Origin: Kribbella monticola
GTDB taxonomy: Bacteria; Actinomycetota; Actinomycetes; Propionibacteriales; Kribbellaceae
Direction: 5' to 3'
Assembly: GCF_003261635.1 (NCBI RefSeq)
Contig: NZ_QFXK01000009.1
Coordinates: forward strand, 372,001-436,000
DNA length: 64,000 nucleotides
This document shows positions 9,427-17,778 of this stretch, one piece after another (within the stretch, counting starts at the first letter, position 1; each line of letters starts with the position of its first letter). The notes beneath the pieces are model-generated. The model had not been told where the DNA came from and ran no database searches. It saw only the letters and a list, made by a program, of their open reading frames with translations. The position numbers were made by a program, and so were the translations under genes.

Positions 9427-10551
9427 TCACTCCGTGGCCGTGCGGGCGCGCCAGCCAGTGCGGTCATTGGTGAGCGCTTCGTAGAGGTTGAGGGCGCCGA
9501 CGACTGCTGCCAGACCGAGAACGGCGGCGAGCGCCGGGAGCAGGGGAGCAAGTGGCAGCAGAACCAGTACTGCGGCTGCCGCTGTGAGCCGGGTGCGGGA
9601 GACGAGGCGGAACATCGCCCAGCGGGTGAAGCCGAAGCCGGCGAGGTAGAGCGCGGTACCGCCGTACAGGAGGCCGGTGATCGCCCAGGAGAGGTGGTGG
9701 CCCGGATGGGCGACGGCGTCGTGCAGGCCGACGGCGATCGCGATGATCGCACCGATGAACATCAGGTGGCCGTAGCTCAGCACGAGCCGGATGATGTCCA
9801 GCTGAATGGTTGCCGTCGCCAACGAATGCCGCATCGCGTCGGCGGCGAAGTGGAAGTAGACCCACCACAACCCGGCGGTCAGCGCGAAGGCCGCCGCCAC
9901 CGCCGCGCCGACCGCGACGCCGAGGTGCCCGGCCTGGGCCGAGGCGCCGATCGCGACGACGGATTCGCCCAGCGCGATCAGCACGAACAGGCCGAAGCGC
10001 TCGGCCAGGTGCGACGGGTTGACGTGCATCCGCAGCAAGCGGGCGCGCAGCAGCGTCGGCGTCGCCAGGTCGATGAACGCGGCGAGTGCCCACACGGCGG
10101 TGCGCGGCCACTCGTCGAGCAGGGCGCCGACGACCAACAGGGGGCCGGTGACGAAGATGCTGATCGTGTACGGATTGATCCGCCCGCGTCCGGCCGCCAG
10201 TTCCAGTGCCAGGGCGATTCGCGCCAGCCAGTAGGCGATAGCGAGCAGCAGCCCGAGTCTTCCGTAGGCCTCCGGAATCGCGATCGCGAGGAAGATGGCG
10301 GCGAGAGCGACCGCGAAGACCATCAGTCGCAGCCGGGGACTCGCCACGTCGCGCTGGTTGGTCAGCACCGCCGTACCGACCCAGACCCAGTAGACCGGTA
10401 CGAAGACGATGAGGGCCCGCAGGAGTCCGGTCCAGGAGTGATCGGAGCTCAGCAGTGACGAGACTTCGGTGACGGCGAACACGAACACCAGGTCGAAGAA
10501 CAGCTCGGCCCAGCTGACCTTCTTTTCCGGCTCGGCCGCTGTCTCGCTCAT
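9427..10551 (-). CDS. Low temperature requirement A (LtrA) family membrane protein
   Basis: This 374-residue polytopic membrane protein has many hydrophobic segments. The start SWAELFFDLVFVFAVTEVSSLL is the LtrA signature (family ELFFDLVFV). Mid-protein NPSHLAERFGLFVLIALGES is the second LtrA hallmark (HLxERFGLFxIIxLGES). The molecular activity of the family is not established; it was named from a Listeria cold-growth mutant. The ATG at 10551 begins the conserved N-terminus. It follows the secreted repeat gene on the same strand but is separated from it by a strong terminator. Confidence 0.88.
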   Translation of the reverse strand: MSETAAEPEKKVSWAELFFDLVFVFAVTEVSSLLSSDHSWTGLLRALIVFVPVYWVWVGTAVLTNQRDVASPRLRLMVFAVALAAIFLAIAIPEAYGRLGLLLAIAYWLARIALALELAAGRGRINPYTISIFVTGPLLVVGALLDEWPRTAVWALAAFIDLATPTLLRARLLRMHVNPSHLAERFGLFVLIALGESVVAIGASAQAGHLGVAVGAAVAAAFALTAGLWWVYFHFAADAMRHSLATATIQLDIIRLVLSYGHLMFIGAIIAIAVGLHDAVAHPGHHLSWAITGLLYGGTALYLAGFGFTRWAMFRLVSRTRLTAAAAVLVLLPLAPLLPALAAVLGLAAVVGALNLYEALTNDRTGWRARTATE

Positions 10552-10589
10552 CGGCGACAGTGTGCCACTTGGCGAGGCCAGCCAGGTGG

Positions 10590-10619
10590 AGAGAGCCCAG
10601 AGCGAACTCTGGGCTCTCT
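10590..10619 (-). terminator. Perfect 13-bp hairpin with CGAA tetraloop
   Basis: The arms at 10590-10602 and 10607-10619 are perfectly complementary (AGAGAGCCCAGAG and its reverse complement) around the tetraloop at 10603-10606. On the minus strand it begins 5 nt after the stop of the secreted repeat protein, as expected for its terminator, and would insulate the LtrA gene downstream. Confidence 0.8.
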
Positions 10620-10624
10620 GTCGA

Positions 10625-11875
10625 TCACCAGCTGTTGTTCGAGATGTCCTGGCCGAGGATGACCTGGTCGTAGGTGTTGCCGTCGTTGTCGTCGGTGTAG
10701 GCGACGGCCACTTCGGAGTACGGCGAGACTGCCACGGTCTGCTGTTCCTGGCGGCCTGCCGTGACCTGGCTGAGGCGTTGGGCCGAGAGTCGACCCGCGT
10801 CCGTTCCGGTGGTGTTGAAGCCGCGGAGCCATACGTCGGGGTCGGCCCCCTGCACTGTCCATCCGACGACCGAGTTCGACTGGTCGTCGATCCCGATCGA
10901 CGGTGCCGTGCCGCCGACAGCGACCTCCACATCGGAGAAGCGAGCAGCCCCGGTTACGTCGAAGGTCCGGGTCCACGCGCCCGCAGTACCGGTGTGGTCG
11001 GATTCCCAGGCGACGGCGAAGTCGCCGTTGAAGTTGGCCGCCACCGACGCGTGCCGCTCCTGCCCGCTCCCGAGGGCGTTCGCTGTACGGCGGGACAGGG
11101 TGGCCGCGCCGTTCGTGCGAGCCAACCGGATCAGGCCGACGTTGTAGGCGCCGTTGGCGTCACCGTCCTCGTCCCAGACCACGACCGCCTCGCCGGAAGC
11201 GGATACGCCGACGTCCGGGTTGTGGTGCTGACCCGTGGTCTGCGAAGCCGTCACCTCCCAGGCCCGCGTGGTCGGACCGGTGAACCCGGCCGCCTTGACC
11301 ATCGCCTGCGCGCCGGTCTGAATGTCCTCCCACACCACGGTGAATGCCACCGCCGCACCAGAGGGTGCACCGTCCGGATCGACAGCCACGCGCGGATTGA
11401 TCTGCTGGCCCGTCGAACTGCTGTTGGCATTGCCTGAAGCAGTGACGGTGCCGGCGGTGTTCACCACGCGGTACGGGATGTTGTAGTAGCCGTTGCCGTC
11501 CGGGTCGTCGGCCCAGACCACGACAGCATTGCCCTTGTCGTCGAGGCCGACATCCGGGTGCAGATGGCGCCAGTTGGTGACCCCGCTGCTGCCGCCGGCG
11601 GACAGCTTCACCTCGTACGTCGCTGTGCCGTTGTGGAACATCCGCAGGAAGATCTCGCTGTGGGCGTTGTCGGTCGCGTCGGTGCTGTCCCGGTCGTCCT
11701 CCCAGACGACCGCGACGTAGCCGTTGCGGTTGGTTGCGATCGACGGCGTGTCCTGGTCGCCTGTCGCGACACTGTTCGCCGTCTGCCACGTCGGTGTCGC
11801 CACAGCGGCACTTGCGTTCGTCGCGGTGAAGACGACCGACGATGCCACCACGGCCAGGGCGATGAGCTTCTTCAT
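10625..11875 (-). CDS. Secreted repeat (beta-propeller-like) protein with Asp-rich loops
   Basis: This 416-residue protein has a clear signal peptide (MKKLIALAVVASSVVF to NASAA). The mature chain repeats a unit of about 50-60 residues: a strand such as AVVVW, then an acidic loop (DDPDGNGYYNI, DEDGDANGAYNV, DDNDGNTYDQV), then H/N-P-D-V-G or S-I-A. The DxDGNG loops look calcium binding, and the spacing suggests a beta-propeller. It has no catalytic motif I recognise. It starts 12 nt after the PhoD phosphatase stop, so the two are one operon; a substrate-binding or wall-binding role beside PhoD is inference. Confidence 0.75.
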   Translation of the reverse strand: MKKLIALAVVASSVVFTATNASAAVATPTWQTANSVATGDQDTPSIATNRNGYVAVVWEDDRDSTDATDNAHSEIFLRMFHNGTATYEVKLSAGGSSGVTNWRHLHPDVGLDDKGNAVVVWADDPDGNGYYNIPYRVVNTAGTVTASGNANSSSTGQQINPRVAVDPDGAPSGAAVAFTVVWEDIQTGAQAMVKAAGFTGPTTRAWEVTASQTTGQHHNPDVGVSASGEAVVVWDEDGDANGAYNVGLIRLARTNGAATLSRRTANALGSGQERHASVAANFNGDFAVAWESDHTGTAGAWTRTFDVTGAARFSDVEVAVGGTAPSIGIDDQSNSVVGWTVQGADPDVWLRGFNTTGTDAGRLSAQRLSQVTAGRQEQQTVAVSPYSEVAVAYTDDNDGNTYDQVILGQDISNNSW

Positions 11876-11887
11876 GAGCCGGCCCTC

Positions 11888-13426
11888 TCAGACTGCCTGA
11901 AGGCCGGGCTGGCCCTCTTGGACGACGAACGACTTCACCGTGGACGCCGCGGCGCCGTGTTCGGACACCTTGGCCACGGCCCGGAAGTCCGCGCGTACCT
12001 GGGTCGGGCTGATCGCTGTCCGCACATAGCCGCGGCGGTTGTTGTAGAACTTCAGCCATGGGTTGGTTCCGACGTCCGGGATCGTCGTCGCGCCGTCGCC
12101 GTCACCGCTGGAGGTGACGGAGCTGGTGACGAGTTCGGTGCCGATCACGGCCGAGGACGGATTGTTGTAGTCGGCAACCAAATTGCTGGCCCAGGCCCGG
12201 TGCACGTCACCGGTCAGGACGAGCGGGTTGCGGACGCCGCGATCGACCCAGCCCTGCTGGATCCGGGCCCGGGACGCGCGGTACCCGTCCCACGAGTCCA
12301 TGCTCGCGCCGGTCGAGTTGAACCGCCGGGCGAAGAACACCTGCTGGCCGATGATGTCCCACGTCCCCTGGTGCTGGGACAGACCGTCCAGCAGCCAGGA
12401 CTCCTGAGCGTTGCCCGGCAGGCTGCGCGACGCCAGATCCGCGTCCGAGCAGATCTTCCAGCCGTCGCCGCAGGCCTGGTCGTCGCGGTACTGCCGGGTG
12501 TCGAGCATGTGGAAGGTGGCCAGGTTGCCCCAGCGAATCCTTCGGAACAAGGGAATGCTGGCACCGTTGCTGGCCTGCGCAGGCCGCAGCGGCATGTTCT
12601 CGTAGTACGCCTGGTAGGCGCCGGCCTGTCGCGCCGTCCACTGCGCCGCGGTCAGCGCCGGCACGTTGTTCTCGCGGATGTTGCCGGCCCGGTTGTTCTC
12701 GACCTCGTGGTCGTCCGGTACGACGATCCACGGCGCGACCGCGTGCGCCGCTTGCAGGTCTGGGTCCGTCTTGTACTGCGCGTAGCGAACCCGGTATTCC
12801 GCGAGCGTCGTGATCTCGGCGGTACCCGCGTGCAACCGCGTCCGGCCCGCCGTCGGACCGTACTCGTAGATGTAGTCGCCGAGGTGCAGGATGACGCCCG
12901 GGTTGTCCTCGGCCATCCGCCGGTAGACGGTGAAATAGCCCTCCTCGTAGTGCGAGCAGGAGGTGAACGCCATCAGCAGATCGCGACCGGCGGCGCCGAG
13001 CGCGGGCGTAGTACGGGTGCGGCCGACGGGGGAGAGGTGGCCCTGGGCGCGGAATCGGTAGAAGTAGTCCGAGTCGGGGTTGAGGCCGCCGGCGATGACG
13101 TGCACCGAGTGCGCGGCGGCGTAGGTCGCTGTGACGGATCCCGAGGCGACGAGGTTGGTGAAGAGTTCGTCACTGGCGACCTGCCAGTCGACGACCACGT
13201 CGGCGTTGGCCATGCCGCCGTGGCCGTCGGCGTTCAGGGGGACCGGTGCGAGTCGCGTCCATAGCACGACGCTGCTCGGGTCGGGCTCACCGGAGGCGAT
13301 CCCCAGCTGGAAGGGGTAGGGCACTGCTGCGGTGGCGGTGATGACACTGGAATGGGCTGGCAGGGCGGTTGCTCCGGCAGCCGCGAGTCCACCGAGGACG
13401 AGAGTTCGACGACTGAGAGGTTTCAT
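11888..13426 (-). CDS. PhoD-family alkaline phosphatase (Tat-exported)
   Basis: This 512-residue secreted phosphodiesterase/phosphomonoesterase frees phosphate from organic esters outside the cell. The N-terminus SRRTLVLGGLAAAG is a twin-arginine signal, as in known PhoD. The PhoD N-terminal domain follows (FQLGIASGEPDPSSVVLWTRL). The metallophosphatase core shows FTSCSHYEEGYF, HLGDYIYEY, VVPDDHEVENN and LTGDVHRAW, supplying the metal-binding Asp/His/Asn residues. The ATG at 13426 has GGTGAGG upstream and places the Tat motif correctly; earlier in-frame codons would bury it. It is the first gene of an operon with the repeat protein. Confidence 0.92.
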   Translation of the reverse strand: MKPLSRRTLVLGGLAAAGATALPAHSSVITATAAVPYPFQLGIASGEPDPSSVVLWTRLAPVPLNADGHGGMANADVVVDWQVASDELFTNLVASGSVTATYAAAHSVHVIAGGLNPDSDYFYRFRAQGHLSPVGRTRTTPALGAAGRDLLMAFTSCSHYEEGYFTVYRRMAEDNPGVILHLGDYIYEYGPTAGRTRLHAGTAEITTLAEYRVRYAQYKTDPDLQAAHAVAPWIVVPDDHEVENNRAGNIRENNVPALTAAQWTARQAGAYQAYYENMPLRPAQASNGASIPLFRRIRWGNLATFHMLDTRQYRDDQACGDGWKICSDADLASRSLPGNAQESWLLDGLSQHQGTWDIIGQQVFFARRFNSTGASMDSWDGYRASRARIQQGWVDRGVRNPLVLTGDVHRAWASNLVADYNNPSSAVIGTELVTSSVTSSGDGDGATTIPDVGTNPWLKFYNNRRGYVRTAISPTQVRADFRAVAKVSEHGAAASTVKSFVVQEGQPGLQAV

Positions 13427-13575
13427 GGGCCTCACCTTCAGGAGAGCGCATGGCGGCAGGCCCCTCGGACAGATGAAGCGGGCGGAAACATCCGGGAACC
13501 TTGTGGGCGGTGGTAGTGCGTTCCCATAGTTCCCGGTTTTATGTAACTTTTCTACGGCGCGCCGCGAGCCGCTGC

Positions 13576-15783
13576 TCAATCAGGATTGGCGGCGACCAGC
13601 AGTTGTTCGAGTTCGGCGCGGGTGAGCCGGCCGCCGGAGAAGCCGACCAGGCGCCCGACCGGCAGCGCACCGAGCATCGCGCCCATGTCCGCGCCGGCCG
13701 CCTCTTCGCCCATCGTGGTGCCGAAGACGGACTCGATCAGGCCGCCGAGCGCCTCGGCGCCGATCGGGTCGCGCAGAATCTCCGCGATCGTGGAGTCGAG
13801 GGTGATCGGCAGGCGAATCTCGTCACCCGTGACGGATACGGCCGCGTTGGCTCGCAGATCCCTGCTGGAGGAGCCGACGGACACGACGTACTCGCCGCTC
13901 TCCACGACCCAGCGATCCGCTCGGACGTCCCAGTAAGCGAGGTCGCCGCGATCGATGGTCACCTGGATCGTCGTACTTTCGCCGGGTGCCGGGCTCGCAT
14001 GGGCGAACGCGACCAGCTGCTGCGGGGCCCGCGTTACGGCCGAGCCGGGCAGCGAGACGTAGAACTGAGCGACTTCGCGGCCTTCGCGCTTGCCGGTGTT
14101 GGTGATCGTGACACTGGCCTGAAGGCCGGCATCCGTTGCTTCGACCACGAGGTCGCTGTAGTCGAAGGTCGTGTACGACAGGCCGTGCCCGAACGGGAAA
14201 GCCACGGCGAGGTCGCGAGCGTCGTACCAGCGATAGCCGACGTGCAGGCCTTCGCCGTACAGGACGTGCCCGTTCTCCCCGGGGAAGTTCCCGTACGCCG
14301 GTACGTCGCGCAGGCGCACCGGGACGGTCTCGGTGAGTTTGCCGGACGGGTTCACGCGGCCGAAGAGCACCTCGGCGATCGCCGCGCCGCCACCTTGGCC
14401 GAGCAGGGCCGCGTCGAGAACTGCCGGAGCGATCGCGGCGACGGGAGCGATACGTAGTACAGAACCGTGGATGAGCACGACCACCGTGCGCGGCTGTGCT
14501 GCGACAACGGCGGTGAGCAGTTCGAGCTGCTCGGCCGGGATCTCGATGTCGGTGCGATCGGCACCTTCGGACTCCTGCCGTGCGGCCAGGCCGAGAAACA
14601 CGACGGCGGTGTTGGTCGCAGCGGCAGCCTGTACTGCGTCGTCGCGCAAGGCGGCCGCGTCGCCCGAGCCGTCGGTGCTGAAGCCAGGTGCGTACGTCAC
14701 CTCGGCGTGGGCGCGGATCTCGTCCAGCGGCACGTCCAATCGAGTGGGCGTCACGTGCGAGCTTCCGCCGCCCTGGTACCGCGGTTTCTCGGCGAACTCA
14801 CCGATCACGGCGAGGCGGTCCGAGCTGTCCAGCGGGAGGAGCTCATCCGCGTTCTGGAGAAGGACGATGCTTTGTGCTGCGGCGTCTCGGGCGAGTTGGT
14901 GATGCGCGTCGGCATCGAAGCTGGCGTCCGCGCGATGCGCTTCCGTCGTACGGATCGCCAGCGCCGCGACGCGCTCGGCGGCTCGCGCGACGTGCGCCGG
15001 GTCGACAGTGCCGTTGCTCAGGGCAACGACCAGCTCGTTGTCCGTCGTACCGGTGGCGCCGGGCATCTCGAGATCGAGGCCGGCAGCAACGGCCGCGGGC
15101 CGATCGGCGACAGCACCCCAGTCGCTGATGACGACGCCTTCGAAGCCCCATTCGTCGCGGAGCACCTTGGTGAGCAGCCATTCGTTCTGCGAGGCGAGTA
15201 CGCCGTTGATGCGGTTGTAGGAGCACATCAGGCTCCACGGATTCGCCTCGGTGACGACGCGGTGGAAGGCGCGCAGGTAGATCTCGCGCAGGGTGCGCGG
15301 ATCGACGTCGGCGCTGACCCGCATCCGGTCGTGCTCCTGGTTGTTGGCCGCGAAGTGCTTCACGCACGCGCCGACGCCTTCCCCCTGGACGCCGCGAACC
15401 CAGGCGGCACCGAGGACGCCGCTCAGATAGGGATCCTCGGAGTAGTACTCGAAGTTGCGGCCGCAGCGCGGGTCACGCTTGATGTTGATGCCGGGACCGA
15501 GAAGCACCTGGACGTTCATGGCCTGCGACTCCCGGCCGAGCGCCGTACCGACCCGCTCGACCAGTTCCGGATCCCAGCTCTGCCCGAGCCCGGCGGCCGG
15601 CGGGAAACAGGTCGCCGGCTCGTTCTCGGCAATCCCGAGTTGATCACTCGAAGCAACCTGCTTGCGAACCCCGTGCGGCCCGTCGGTCAACACGATCGCC
15701 GGCACCGCCCCGACCTGCTTGGTGGTCCAGAAATCGGCCCCACTTCCCAGCGCAGCCTGCTCAGCAGTCGACAACTCAGCCAT
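13576..15783 (-). CDS. Glycoside hydrolase family 3 (beta-glucosidase-like)
   Basis: This 735-residue enzyme has the GH3 two-domain core plus a C-terminal fibronectin III-like domain. The nucleophile Asp is in GVVISDWGA near residue 220. Substrate-binding residues include DGPHGVRKQ, GPGINIKRDPRCGRNFEYYSEDP and CVKHFAANNQEHDRM. The middle domain has AVIGEFAEKPRYQGGGSS. No signal peptide is seen, so it probably acts on imported oligosaccharides in the cytoplasm. GAAGAGGG precedes the ATG. It lies 102 nt downstream of the tetR gene on the same strand. The exact sugar specificity cannot be read. Confidence 0.93.
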   Translation of the reverse strand: MAELSTAEQAALGSGADFWTTKQVGAVPAIVLTDGPHGVRKQVASSDQLGIAENEPATCFPPAAGLGQSWDPELVERVGTALGRESQAMNVQVLLGPGINIKRDPRCGRNFEYYSEDPYLSGVLGAAWVRGVQGEGVGACVKHFAANNQEHDRMRVSADVDPRTLREIYLRAFHRVVTEANPWSLMCSYNRINGVLASQNEWLLTKVLRDEWGFEGVVISDWGAVADRPAAVAAGLDLEMPGATGTTDNELVVALSNGTVDPAHVARAAERVAALAIRTTEAHRADASFDADAHHQLARDAAAQSIVLLQNADELLPLDSSDRLAVIGEFAEKPRYQGGGSSHVTPTRLDVPLDEIRAHAEVTYAPGFSTDGSGDAAALRDDAVQAAAATNTAVVFLGLAARQESEGADRTDIEIPAEQLELLTAVVAAQPRTVVVLIHGSVLRIAPVAAIAPAVLDAALLGQGGGAAIAEVLFGRVNPSGKLTETVPVRLRDVPAYGNFPGENGHVLYGEGLHVGYRWYDARDLAVAFPFGHGLSYTTFDYSDLVVEATDAGLQASVTITNTGKREGREVAQFYVSLPGSAVTRAPQQLVAFAHASPAPGESTTIQVTIDRGDLAYWDVRADRWVVESGEYVVSVGSSSRDLRANAAVSVTGDEIRLPITLDSTIAEILRDPIGAEALGGLIESVFGTTMGEEAAGADMGAMLGALPVGRLVGFSGGRLTRAELEQLLVAANPD

Positions 15784-15885
15784 AACTCAACCCTCTTCAC
15801 AGACAGGAGCAAGCACCGGGTAGTCGAGACTGTACCTTCGCCCGCAAGGACCGCAGCCGGTCCGAGGCGGTCGATGCCGGAGGGC

Positions 15886-16443
15886 TCAGCGAGCCAGCGC
15901 GAGTACGTCGCGGACGAGTCGCTCGGCGTGGTCTTGGTCGAGTGGCAAGGCGAAGACGACGGGGTAGTACAGCGGCGCGACGATGTGGTCGAGAATCTGC
16001 GCGACGGTCGGTGTCTTCTCCCCGCGCTCGGTGGCGCGCCGTACCATTTCGGCCGCCTGGTCGCGGCGCGTGTCGGTGATCGCGCAGTTCGCAACCAGGT
16101 CGACGCGGGCCGCCACCATCGCCCGCAGGTAGCGGGCTCGCTCGGGACGGTTGATGTCGCGGGCGATGATGTTCGCCCATTCGGTCAGGTCCTGCTGGAG
16201 GGATCCGGTGTCGGGCACGGACTCGCCGTCCCGCGTCAGGGCCGCGACGGCGACGTCCTCGAGCAGCGCGTTGACGTCGGGCCAGCGCCGGTAGAGCGTC
16301 GTCGGGTTGACACCGGCGCGCTCGGCGATGACCGGAAAGCTGATCTTGTCGGCGCCCTGGCCGACGAGCTCACCGACGGCGGTGTAGATCGCGGTCAGCA
16401 CCCGGTTGCTCCGCCCGCCAGGGCGACTCGGTCGATCAGGCAC
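15886..16443 (-). CDS. TetR-family regulator, C-terminal domain of efflux-type regulators
   Basis: This 185-residue protein has an N-terminal TetR helix-turn-helix (ISFPVIAERAGVNPTTLYRRW, residues 35-55) and an all-helical C-terminal domain for ligand and dimer contacts. The start is GTG at 16443. It is divergent from an MFS transporter, with two nearly identical palindromes in the 93-bp gap. It therefore most likely represses itself and the transporter/epoxide hydrolase pair until an effector, perhaps an exported compound, binds. Confidence 0.9.
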   Translation of the reverse strand: MPDRPSRPGGRSNRVLTAIYTAVGELVGQGADKISFPVIAERAGVNPTTLYRRWPDVNALLEDVAVAALTRDGESVPDTGSLQQDLTEWANIIARDINRPERARYLRAMVAARVDLVANCAITDTRRDQAAEMVRRATERGEKTPTVAQILDHIVAPLYYPVVFALPLDQDHAERLVRDVLALAR

Positions 16444-16455
16444 GACACCATTCTA

Positions 16456-16524
16456 AGCAAAGAAGTTTGCTTTTGGGTTGGTTGGGGCACAGGATGTTCT
16501 TAGAGCAAAGATTATTGCTTTTGG
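16456..16524. promoter_or_regulatory. Duplicated TetR operator between tetR and the MFS gene
   Basis: Two 21-bp elements at 16456-16476 and 16504-16524 share 18 of 21 bases. Site 1 reads AGCAAA-GAAG-TTTGCT followed by TTTGG; site 2 reads AGCAA-AGATTA-TTGCT followed by TTTGG. They are 48 bp apart, both palindromic, and flank the divergent start region. The second ends immediately before the transporter leader. Confidence 0.75.
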
Positions 16525-16536
16525 ATGGAGGTCCTT

Positions 16537-17778
16537 GTGTTCAGCCGTTCAGTTTCGTTCGTCGTTGCCGGGGCAGCCGGCGCAGCCACGCTGACTGCCG
16601 CGTCGGCGCCGTCGCCGCTCTATCCCGTCTACCAGCGCCTCTGGGGGTTCTCGGCGTTCGTGCTGACCGTCGTTTTCGCCGTCTATGTCTTCGCGCTGCT
16701 CGCCGCTTTGCTGACCGTCGGCTCGCTCTCCGACCGGGTCGGCCGTCGCCCGGTCGCCTCCGGTGCTCTGGTGCTGCTCGCACTGGGCATGGTGCTGTTC
16801 GCGATCGCCGGCGGTACCGGGGCGCTGGTGGTCGCGCGCATCGTGCAGGGTGTTGCCGTCGGCGCAGCCACCGGTACGACGACGGCCATGATCCTGGACT
16901 CGGCGCCGAACCCACGGTTGGGCTCGGTCGTCAGCAGTGCGGTCCCGTCCCTGGGTATCGTGATCGGAGCGGTCCTCGCCGGTGCGCTCGTGGAGTTCGC
17001 GCCGCTGCCTCGCCAGCTCGTCTTCTGGATCCTCGCGGTGGTCTACGTGGTGCTCGCAGCGCTAGTTTGGCTGATCCCCGAGCGCGCTCGCCAGCAGCCG
17101 GGCTCGCGAGAGTCGCTCTGGAGGTCGCTGCGACCGAGCGCCGGACTTCCGCCGGCCGTGCGGCCGGTCTTCTTCGGCTTGGTTCCTTCGATGGCGGCGA
17201 CCTGGGCGCTCGGCGGGCTGTATCTGTCCCTCGGTTCGTCGGTACTCGGCAAGGTCCTCGAGGTACACAGTCATTTCGTCGTCGGCGTCGTGCTCGGAGT
17301 GTTCTTCGCCGCCGGGGCAGCCGGCACCGTCGTCTCGACGGTCTTGTCGCCGCGATGGCGCGAGTGGCTCGGGTACGGAACGCTCGCCGTCGGCGTCCTG
17401 CTCACGATCGCGGCGATGCCGCTCACCACGTTGCCGCTCTACGTGGCCGGATCGGCCGTCGCCGGCCTCGGCTTCGGTGCGGGGTTCCGCTTCGTGGTTC
17501 AGGCACTCGGCGAGGCCGCGCCGGACACCCAGCGCGGGGAGGTGTTCGCGACGATGTACATCGTCAGCTACCTCGCCTTCAGTGTGCCCGCACTGGCTGC
17601 GGGGCTCGCGACCGAGCGCTTCGGTCTCGAGCCGACAGCCGTCGCGTACGGCGCTTTGGAAGTCGCCCTGATCCTCATCGCGGCAGCTGCCGGGATCGTC
17701 CGACAGGCCAGCAAGAACGAGTCGCCGACGGAGCACACTGTCGTCGACGAAGGGGAGTTGCCATGTCGGACCAGTTGA
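16537..17778 (+). CDS. Major facilitator superfamily transporter
   Basis: This 413-residue membrane protein has about 12 hydrophobic segments. The loop 2-3 motif GSLSDRVGRRPVASGAL is the MFS hallmark (GxLaDrxGRrp), and a weaker copy lies in the second half. The GTG at 16537 is preferred because GGAGGT sits 4 nt upstream; the ATG at 16525 would overlap that site. The paired TetR gene suggests drug or metabolite efflux. The downstream epoxide hydrolase gene overlaps its end by 16 nt. Confidence 0.88.
   Translation: MFSRSVSFVVAGAAGAATLTAASAPSPLYPVYQRLWGFSAFVLTVVFAVYVFALLAALLTVGSLSDRVGRRPVASGALVLLALGMVLFAIAGGTGALVVARIVQGVAVGAATGTTTAMILDSAPNPRLGSVVSSAVPSLGIVIGAVLAGALVEFAPLPRQLVFWILAVVYVVLAALVWLIPERARQQPGSRESLWRSLRPSAGLPPAVRPVFFGLVPSMAATWALGGLYLSLGSSVLGKVLEVHSHFVVGVVLGVFFAAGAAGTVVSTVLSPRWREWLGYGTLAVGVLLTIAAMPLTTLPLYVAGSAVAGLGFGAGFRFVVQALGEAAPDTQRGEVFATMYIVSYLAFSVPALAAGLATERFGLEPTAVAYGALEVALILIAAAAGIVRQASKNESPTEHTVVDEGELPCRTS

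Noticed and set aside
13520-13535. Direct GTTCCC repeats upstream of the PhoD gene as a phosphate-regulon box
   Set aside because: Only two hexamers 9 bp apart; the known actinobacterial Pho box needs longer 11-bp-spaced GTTCACC-type units, so a claim would be too weak.
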